A stretch of DNA of 36,731 nt from DATLXH01 sp035576005. GTDB taxonomy: Bacteria; Acidobacteriota; Thermoanaerobaculia; Gp7-AA8. The notes under the pieces are model-generated. The model was given only the letters and a program-made list of their open reading frames with translations. It was not told the origin of the DNA and ran no database searches. The DNA is taken from assembly GCA_035576005.1 (NCBI GenBank), contig DATLXH010000193.1:1-36731 (forward strand). Reading direction: 5' to 3'. Of the stretch, positions 31,700 through 36,731 are shown one piece after another. Each line of letters opens with the position of its first letter. The first letter of the stretch is position 1. The translations under genes were made by a program, and so were the position numbers.

Positions 31700-31958
31700 T
31701 TTCAGGCTTGCGTCGCACCCGGTCGAAGGCGGCGACCGCCAGTCGCGCGATCACGCCCCAGGTCGCGACATTGAGCGTGATGAGCAGGACAACCAGAATC
31801 GACTTACGGACCGGCTCCTGATCCTCGAAATCGAATTCCACCTCGGAGAGGAGCCACATCCCGGCCGTAGCCGGCCAGGAAGGCCATTCGAGCGGAGCGG
31901 TCCACGCAAGGATGGTGATCGCCAGCCCTGCCAGAGCTGAGAGAAAACCTTTACTCAT
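31695..31958 (-). CDS. Small two-helix membrane protein of unknown function
   Basis: The protein is 87 residues from the ATG at 31958, which follows GAGGAG; a GTG three bases upstream is less well spaced. It has two hydrophobic helices, FLSALAGLAITILAWTAP (about 4-21) and ILVVLLITLNVATWGVIARL (about 53-72), joined by an acidic loop (EVEFDFEDQEPVRK). It ends with the basic tail RVRRKPEM. No family is recognised. The stop codon (TAG) and last codons lie inside the inverted repeat copy at 31675-31699, so the repeat insertion may have reshaped the C-terminus. It is separated from neighbouring genes by repeats on one side and about 310 bases on the other. Confidence 0.65.
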   Translation of the reverse strand: MSKGFLSALAGLAITILAWTAPLEWPSWPATAGMWLLSEVEFDFEDQEPVRKSILVVLLITLNVATWGVIARLAVAAFDRVRRKPEM

Positions 31959-32271
31959 CACACTCCTCTCCCACGCGACATCATCGCATCGGATCGCTCG
32001 CGGCGGTGTCGCTCAGTCACAACCCGGCCCGAAGGGCCAAAACCCCCTCTCCGAGGCAAAGGTTGGCGCGCCAGCGCCGGGTGAGGGCGCAAGTCCCTAT
32101 GAGGGCAGATCGCTGCAAAGTCACAGAGCTCAGCCGTCGTTAGCCGGGCGATCTGATGGTCCTGATCTCGTGCAGTTACCTGTTGAGGGTTGTCCGAGCG
32201 GCATTTTGAATGTCGTGAGCCCTCACCCGGCTCTCACGAACCCTCTCCCTCGGGACAGGGAAGAGGGTCGC
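31959..32271. other. Non-coding stretch with hairpins
   Basis: No gene is recognised. A long imperfect hairpin lies at 32241-32267 (CCCTCTCCCT with AGGGAAGAGGG), four or five bases after the stop of the gene ending at 32272. It lacks a T-run, so it is either a weak terminator or a dispersed palindrome. Other GC-rich direct repeats (GGGTGAGGG) are present. Confidence 0.45.
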
Positions 32272-33459
32272 TCAGCGCTCCGCCGGGATCCACTGCCGCA
32301 CGAAGTCCATCGCCTCGGCACGCGTCTCGACTTTCCCACGTATCTGCGCCTCGATAAGCGCGTTCTTGACGCTGCCGATCAACGGCCCCGCCTCGATGCT
32401 TAATAACTGCTGAATCTCGCTCCCTGCAAGCAGTGATCTCTCTTCGAAGACAGGCCGCGCGACACCCTTTAAAACGTCGGGAACGATGGTGGCCAGGTGA
32501 TCGTCACCCAGAACCCTCGCCATCTCCGCCAGCCGCACTGACGCCTGCTCGCCAGCGTGGTACATCACGACTCGAAGATCTGCGAGCTCCGAGTCACCCT
32601 TCCTGCTGACCTTCCTGTAGAGCGAAACCAGATTCCGCAGCAGCGAGGCCCCGTCTCGACTCCATCGCCATCGCTCCGTGAACTGCTCGACCCGGCCATC
32701 ATCGCAATTGTGGAACAAAACGGCATAGGCAGTCGTGAGGTCCGCCGGCGGCGACTTGTCCAGCATGCCGGGCACCTCGGCGTCGAGGGTCTGTCCGAAG
32801 ATCACTGTCTCGAGCGACATCTCGCGCAGCAGCGTGACGGCGAGTCCCGGCCTGTCTGAGGACAGCATCAGGTCGAGCTCATGACGAACCCGCTCTGGCG
32901 CCACATTAACGATCATGGACGCATTCCGCGAGATCGATTCCTTCGTGATCTGTTCAATCCTGAGGCCCAGCTCACAAGCCAGCCGAATCCCGCGGAGGAT
33001 GCGAAGCGGATCATCAGCCAGGTTCTGGTCTGCGATCATCCGTAATGTCGATGACCTCAAATCGGCCAGACCGCCGTAGAGATCCACTACCTCACGTCGC
33101 GCCGGGTCGAGCGCAATCGCGTTGATCGTGAAGTCGCGGCGACCCAGATCGGATGAGAGCCCCTCGGTCGTGAGCTCCGTAAAGTCGATCTCGTTTCCGT
33201 CGTGGATCACTCGATGCGACCTGAGGTCTCCGCGACCCAGCTCGAAGACATGCGCTCTCTGTCTCCGCGCAAACTCGGCAGCGACGCTTCTCGCACCCTT
33301 CGTCACGATGTCCAGGTCTCGCGGCTGTCGTCCGAGGAGGAGATCGCGTACGGCTCCGCCAACGTAGATGCAGCCCTTCGGAAGCAGCGAGACTGCGACG
33401 AACCTCTGATGGAGACGGTTCAGCAGTTCCTGCGCAACAGGGGGCTCATTAGAACGCAT
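32272..33459 (-). CDS. CCA-adding enzyme / poly(A) polymerase family nucleotidyltransferase
   Basis: The 395-residue class II nucleotidyltransferase adds CCA to tRNA 3' ends, or A-tails in related members. The N-terminal catalytic head has GGAVRD (34-39) and the metal-binding DLD (48-50, in RDLDIV). RRDFTINAIA and DLYGG follow, and the neck motif ADDPLRILRGIRLACEL is present. The C-terminal half is less conserved and has no clear HD domain, so assigning CCA addition rather than poly(A) or partial (CC or A) activity is not safe. The start at 33459 is the first ATG before the domain. A fumarylacetoacetate-hydrolase gene lies 69 bases upstream on the same strand. Confidence 0.85.
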   Translation of the reverse strand: MRSNEPPVAQELLNRLHQRFVAVSLLPKGCIYVGGAVRDLLLGRQPRDLDIVTKGARSVAAEFARRQRAHVFELGRGDLRSHRVIHDGNEIDFTELTTEGLSSDLGRRDFTINAIALDPARREVVDLYGGLADLRSSTLRMIADQNLADDPLRILRGIRLACELGLRIEQITKESISRNASMIVNVAPERVRHELDLMLSSDRPGLAVTLLREMSLETVIFGQTLDAEVPGMLDKSPPADLTTAYAVLFHNCDDGRVEQFTERWRWSRDGASLLRNLVSLYRKVSRKGDSELADLRVVMYHAGEQASVRLAEMARVLGDDHLATIVPDVLKGVARPVFEERSLLAGSEIQQLLSIEAGPLIGSVKNALIEAQIRGKVETRAEAMDFVRQWIPAER

Positions 33460-33528
33460 GCTTTCCGGGCCTCAACCTATGCAGCCTTCGTGCTGAGAGC
33501 ATTGGGATGGGACAGGCATCACCGTCGC

Positions 33529-34296
33529 CTACTGTACGGGATTGCGAAGAGTACCAATTCCTTCAATCTCAATCTCGACGCGGTCACCGGCCGTTAGAGG
33601 ACCGACACCAGCCGGCGTTCCGGTCAGAATCAGGTCGCCCTCTTCGAGAGTCATGATTGACGTGATGAATTCGAGGAGGGCACCCGGACCAAAGATCATC
33701 TGTGAGGTGCGACCGTCCTGGCGCGTGTCTCCGTTGACCCGGCTCACGAGCTTCAGATCGGAAGGGTCAACATCGGTGGCAATGCATGGCCCGATCGGGC
33801 AGAAAGTGTCGAACGACTTTCCCCTGGTGAACTGCACGTCGCGCTTTTGAAGATCCCTCGCGGTGACGTCGTTGACGCACGTGAACCCGAGCACGAATTC
33901 TTTCCATCCGGAAGCCTGGATGTTTCGTGCCTTCGTTCCGATCACGATCCCGAGCTCGCCCTCGAAGTCGACCCGATCCGATGAGACAGGGCGAACGATC
34001 GCCATTTCAGGGCCGATGATCGCAGAGGGGGGCTTCATGAAGAGAATGGGCTCGGAAGGGACCGAGTTCCCGAGCTCCTTCGCATGGTCGGCGTAGTTGC
34101 GGCCCACCGCCACAATTTTTCCCGGGATGAGAGGAGCGAGCAGCTTCGCGTCATTTAGCGAGACCCGTTCGGACCGTTGCTCACTTCCTCCGGTCGCGAT
34201 GGTCGCGAGCGAGTTGCTCGTGGTAGGGATCAGAAATCCGTCGCCCTCGATTGCGAAAGTCGGAGTGCCTGAAATTTCAATCCGGTAGATTTTCAT
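33529..34296 (-). CDS. Fumarylacetoacetate hydrolase family protein
   Basis: The 255-residue protein belongs to the FAH superfamily, whose members cleave or decarboxylate beta-keto acids with a divalent metal. The ligand set is visible: Glu112 and Glu114 in VDFEGELGIVIG and Asp143 in CVNDVTARD. Other family motifs are IVAVGRNYADHAKELG, FMKPPSAIIGP, GKSFDTFCPIGP and ILTGTPAGVGPL. The length suits the short prokaryotic form, often oxaloacetate decarboxylase or acylpyruvase. The substrate cannot be told from the sequence. No ribosome site is clear before the ATG at 34296. Confidence 0.9.
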   Translation of the reverse strand: MKIYRIEISGTPTFAIEGDGFLIPTTSNSLATIATGGSEQRSERVSLNDAKLLAPLIPGKIVAVGRNYADHAKELGNSVPSEPILFMKPPSAIIGPEMAIVRPVSSDRVDFEGELGIVIGTKARNIQASGWKEFVLGFTCVNDVTARDLQKRDVQFTRGKSFDTFCPIGPCIATDVDPSDLKLVSRVNGDTRQDGRTSQMIFGPGALLEFITSIMTLEEGDLILTGTPAGVGPLTAGDRVEIEIEGIGTLRNPVQ

Positions 34297-34328
34297 AGTT
34301 CGATTTGATGAAGCGTGGAACGTAACCC

Positions 34329-35891
34329 TCAGCCTTCAATTGTCGCCCGCTTGTCATAGATGAGCCAGAGCCCGGAGAAACCCCGAAGGAGTCGAAATCG
34401 CGATCGGTAAAGATGATGGAGGTCATTCGGCCGAGGGTGTAGCAGGTGGTCCTGCAACATCTCCCCGAACTGCTTGTCGAGCTCCTTGGCGCGATCGAGG
34501 CTCTGCTTGATCCGGGTCATCAATTTTTGATCCGCACCTGTCAGGCGGGGAACCGCCGCAAGCTGACACGCTTCCTCATCAATCTTGATCCGCAGTGCGG
34601 CGGATCGAAGGAAGAGCAGGAAGAGCTCTTCGGAATCGCCCGATCTTTCGCGGTGACTCGTCCGGAGCGCAGCGAGGGCGTCCGCTTCCCAGGGCTCGAG
34701 CCTCAATTGTTCGAATGAAGGCTCGCCCGCGCCCGGCTGCTCCGCAGTGACGGAATCATACGACTCGAGTGATGTCACGATCCTGACGAGGTACTCATGC
34801 AACAGGGGATCGCTTCCGAATAGCGACTCCACGGCGTCCGTCTGGCGGGCATGCTGGAACATCCGGTCCGGAGTGAGCTCCGGCAGCTGAGTTTCAGCGG
34901 ACCGTCCGTCGAGGCCTCGGTCAAGCTGCGCCAGGACGTTGGCGATACTGGTCTTGAGCTGGCTGATGACGTCATGCTTCAGATTCGAGCCCGTCAGCGA
35001 CGCGTCGAACTCCTGCTTGAACCCTCTGAATCGCCCGATCTCCTCGAGAAGCTGCGGATTTCCGTCGCCAAACCCGCGAGAGATTGCTCCCTCGTGATCC
35101 ATCAATTTCCTCGAGTCCTCCAGGATGCGCTGCTCCTCCATCCGATAGAGTCGGGTGAATTGGTTTTTGGTAGTGAGATTGAGATGGAGGACCGCCAGCA
35201 GGACGTCCGGATGAAAGAGACTGTCGCCCATCCGGTGCTTGAAAGCACGCTCGGTCTCGAGCAGTTTTTTTGTTGTCAACTCCTCGAAAGTGGTGACACT
35301 CTGGATCTCGTCGCGCATCCGGCGGAGCGTTCTTATGACGTCAATGGTCTCTGCCTGACCGGCAAGCTTCCCTGTTCGCACCGAGACGAGCGCTTGAAAC
35401 TGCTTTCTCAGCTCGAGCGAATCCCTTGACCAGAACTCGCCCCTCTCTTCCGAGAAGTCTTCCCCACTCCGCGTGAGTAGGAAGTCGAGCTTGTCGCGAC
35501 CATCTCCCTCGACTGAGTCGGAGTAGAGATAAAACTTGATCAGGTGGAAGATGATTTTCTCGTCGTGCCGCTTGAGCTTCTCGAAGAAACGCCGGAGGAT
35601 CGGAGGAGTAATCTCGATGTCCGCGCGCACGAGCTGCACGACGACTCGCCCGAGCTGTCGTTCGGCAGCATCGAGCATTCCGCTCGCATCGGTCCGCGAG
35701 CTTTGAATCGCCTCGCCCCCCTGCTTGAGCGATTCGAAAATCTGCGGGAAATCGATGTTGTAAGGGAGCTCGCGCTCGAGAAGGTTTTTGTAGACTCCGG
35801 TCGCAAACTGGTGGAAGGTCCAGAGTGACTTGAACTTGTCGGATAGTCTGACGTACCGACTGTGCAGCTGTCCGATCTCTGCAACCGACAT
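34329..35891 (-). CDS. Unrecognised 520-residue predominantly helical protein
   Basis: I recognise no family. The protein is largely alpha-helical and highly charged, without signal peptide or transmembrane segments, so it is probably cytoplasmic. Segments such as YVRLSDKFKSLWTFHQFATG, RRFFEKLKRHDEKIIFHLIK and LEPWEADALAALRTSHRE look like coiled or helical bundles. The C-terminus HLYRSRFRLLRGFSGLWLIY is aromatic and basic. The ATG at 35891 is chosen because GGAG lies five bases upstream; the frame extends nine residues further. It is divergent from the hypoxanthine phosphoribosyltransferase gene, sharing a gap of about 100 bases. Confidence 0.75.
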   Translation of the reverse strand: MSVAEIGQLHSRYVRLSDKFKSLWTFHQFATGVYKNLLERELPYNIDFPQIFESLKQGGEAIQSSRTDASGMLDAAERQLGRVVVQLVRADIEITPPILRRFFEKLKRHDEKIIFHLIKFYLYSDSVEGDGRDKLDFLLTRSGEDFSEERGEFWSRDSLELRKQFQALVSVRTGKLAGQAETIDVIRTLRRMRDEIQSVTTFEELTTKKLLETERAFKHRMGDSLFHPDVLLAVLHLNLTTKNQFTRLYRMEEQRILEDSRKLMDHEGAISRGFGDGNPQLLEEIGRFRGFKQEFDASLTGSNLKHDVISQLKTSIANVLAQLDRGLDGRSAETQLPELTPDRMFQHARQTDAVESLFGSDPLLHEYLVRIVTSLESYDSVTAEQPGAGEPSFEQLRLEPWEADALAALRTSHRERSGDSEELFLLFLRSAALRIKIDEEACQLAAVPRLTGADQKLMTRIKQSLDRAKELDKQFGEMLQDHLLHPRPNDLHHLYRSRFRLLRGFSGLWLIYDKRATIEG

Positions 35892-35980
35892 GAACACTCC
35901 GGCGAGGCTGAACTCCACTGCGATCCCGAGGAAAGTGTGGGCTCCGCGTTGCCGACACGAGCTCCGAGGGTTTGTTCTGC

Positions 35981-35986
35981 TAGAAT
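35981..35986 (+). promoter_or_regulatory. Possible extended -10 element of hpt
   Basis: TGC-TAGAAT (extended -10 TGn plus hexamer) ends ten bases before the hpt ATG at 35997. Transcription would start only about four bases upstream of the ATG, so the mRNA would be nearly leaderless; no Shine-Dalgarno is visible. Confidence 0.4.
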
Positions 35987-35996
35987 TTTGTCACAG

Positions 35997-36512
35997 ATGG
36001 CCGCCACAACGTTAATCACCCGCTCTGAGATCGACGAGCGGGTGCGCGCCATGGGTCGGCAAATCAGCGCGGACTTTGTCGGGGACGACCTGGTCGTGCT
36101 CTGCGTACTCAAAGGCGCTGTGTTTTTCACCACAGACCTCGTACGCGCCATGGATATCGATCTGTCGCTCGATTTCATCCAGGTTTCCAGCTATGGAAGC
36201 CAGAAGTACTCCTCAGGAGTTGTGACCATCCTCAAAGAGCCCCAGCTCGACATGAAGGGAAAGTCGGTCCTCATCGTCGAGGACATCATCGACAGCGGTC
36301 TCTCGATGAGAGAGGTGTACCGATACATCGAGAGTCGTGGGGCCGCGAAGGTGAAGGTCGCCACGATGCTCGACAAGCCGTCGTCGCGGAAGGTTCCGTT
36401 CGAGGCGACGTATGTGGGATTCAGCATCGAGCCGAAGTTCGTTGTCGGCTACGGACTCGACTTCGCGGAGCACTACCGGAATGTCCCGGAGATCCAGGTG
36501 CTGGACGATTAG
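35997..36512 (+). CDS. hpt: Hypoxanthine phosphoribosyltransferase
   Basis: The 171-residue purine-salvage enzyme makes IMP (and GMP) from hypoxanthine (or guanine) and PRPP. The PRPP-binding loop is VLIVEDIIDSGLSM (91-104), with LCVLKGAVFF (35-44) as the first conserved loop, the flexible-loop segment SSYGSQKYSSG (64-74), and the C-terminal VVGYGLDFAEHYRN. The length is typical for bacterial Hpt. The ATG at 35997 is chosen because the fold begins at residue 5; the longer frame from 35862 overlaps the divergent gene's start and looks non-coding. In many bacteria hpt lies beside tilS and ftsH, which are not seen here. Confidence 0.93.
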   Translation: MAATTLITRSEIDERVRAMGRQISADFVGDDLVVLCVLKGAVFFTTDLVRAMDIDLSLDFIQVSSYGSQKYSSGVVTILKEPQLDMKGKSVLIVEDIIDSGLSMREVYRYIESRGAAKVKVATMLDKPSSRKVPFEATYVGFSIEPKFVVGYGLDFAEHYRNVPEIQVLDD

Positions 36513-36516
36513 CTCG

Positions 36517-36647
36517 AGAGCAGAATTGAGAATGAGAGCGGGGTTGTCATCCCAAGCGTCGAGCCCGCATTTCTCACAGACCTTCGCCGCGAGACGACGG
36601 ATAGCGGCCTGTCTGCTTCGTTGCACGGCAATTTCGCTCCTTGACAT
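36517..36647 (-). pseudogene. Probable HNH-type protein remnant
   Basis: From ATG 36647 the minus strand reads SRQAAIRRLAAKVCEKCGLD then AWDDNPALILNS, resembling the N-terminal zinc-knuckle part of small HNH endonucleases (pattern CxxCG...W...P). After about 44 residues the frame runs into the antisense of hpt, with no HNH catalytic motif. It looks like a truncated copy of the gene that starts at 36658. Confidence 0.4.
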
Positions 36648-36657
36648 AGTGTCGACT

Positions 36658-36731
36658 ATGCCTTCGTCGCAAAATCGCCGCGCGCCTGGCATCCAAGCCA
36701 CTCTCCGCCGTCTCACGACAAAGGTCTGTGA
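36658..36731 (+). CDS. Start of a probable HNH-type gene, cut by the window edge
   Basis: The last 74 bases read MPSSQNRRAPGI then QATLRRLTTKVCE, with an open frame to the end. The segment QATLRRLTTKVCE closely matches QAAIRRLAAKVCEKC of the adjacent inverted remnant. At the DNA level, 31 of 38 bases agree between 36694-36731 and the reverse of 36574-36611. The two ATGs lie in a short palindrome (CATAGT-GTCG-ACTATG, 36645-36660). The function is inferred only from the remnant's zinc-knuckle form. Confidence 0.4.
   Translation, partial: MPSSQNRRAPGIQATLRRLTTKVC

Noticed and set aside
32241..32267. Rho-independent terminator after the nucleotidyltransferase gene
   Set aside because: The hairpin is imperfect and no T-run follows on the minus strand; recorded as a hairpin only.

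Overview
The window looks like a chromosomal segment from an Acidobacteriota-type bacterium or a close relative. I infer this from the GC-rich coding style, a TonB-dependent receptor with an N-terminal carboxypeptidase-regulatory-like domain, a DUF1579 protein, twin-arginine leaders, a truncated Ser/Thr kinase, and several families of intergenic palindromes. No rRNA, tRNA or CRISPR array was recognised.

Left end (1-3.2 kb) is a mobile and degraded zone. An IS110-family transposase gene on the minus strand is cut after 'RRKLVG' by what reads as the 5' end of a group II intron (GTGCGCCCG at 140, then a GGTGAAAGTCC motif), which runs off the window. The leader upstream of the transposase carries a 13-bp inverted repeat with a nested hairpin, where IS110 elements are expected to encode a bridge RNA. 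Next come a secreted N,N-dimethylformamidase-large-subunit-like protein, a kinase pseudogene with an in-frame TAG, and palindrome-bearing non-coding DNA.

3.2-14.6 kb holds an ankyrin-repeat protein, an exported M24 peptidase, an eight-copy CGGGAG repeat, a large GT-C-like membrane protein, a BrnT/BrnA toxin-antitoxin pair, a sugar-nucleotide epimerase, a TldD/TldE pair preceded by a small Tat-leader ORF whose stop overlaps the tldD start, a YceI lipoprotein, a 42-bp inverted repeat and a DUF1579 protein.

14.9-25.0 kb is a seven-gene minus-strand operon with junctions of 30 bp or less: ECF sigma factor, anti-sigma factor, FG-GAP/thioredoxin fusion, TonB-dependent receptor, DsbD-like thiol reductase, and two tandem paralogous exported proteins with an HExxH motif. 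This is the best candidate for an undescribed system: an ECF-controlled cell-envelope unit joining outer-membrane uptake, thiol redox chemistry and two putative zinc proteins of unknown family.

25.2-31.5 kb is a second minus-strand operon: TlpA-like thioredoxin, redoxin, three consecutive membrane-fusion (HlyD-type) adaptors, the first a predicted lipoprotein, and one MacB/FtsX-type permease, with no ATP-binding subunit in the window.

31.5-36.7 kb has a repeat cluster, a small membrane protein, a CCA-adding-enzyme/poly(A)-polymerase family protein, a fumarylacetoacetate-hydrolase family protein, an unrecognised 520-residue protein, divergent hypoxanthine phosphoribosyltransferase, and at the right edge the start of a probable HNH-type gene facing away from a degraded inverted copy of itself.
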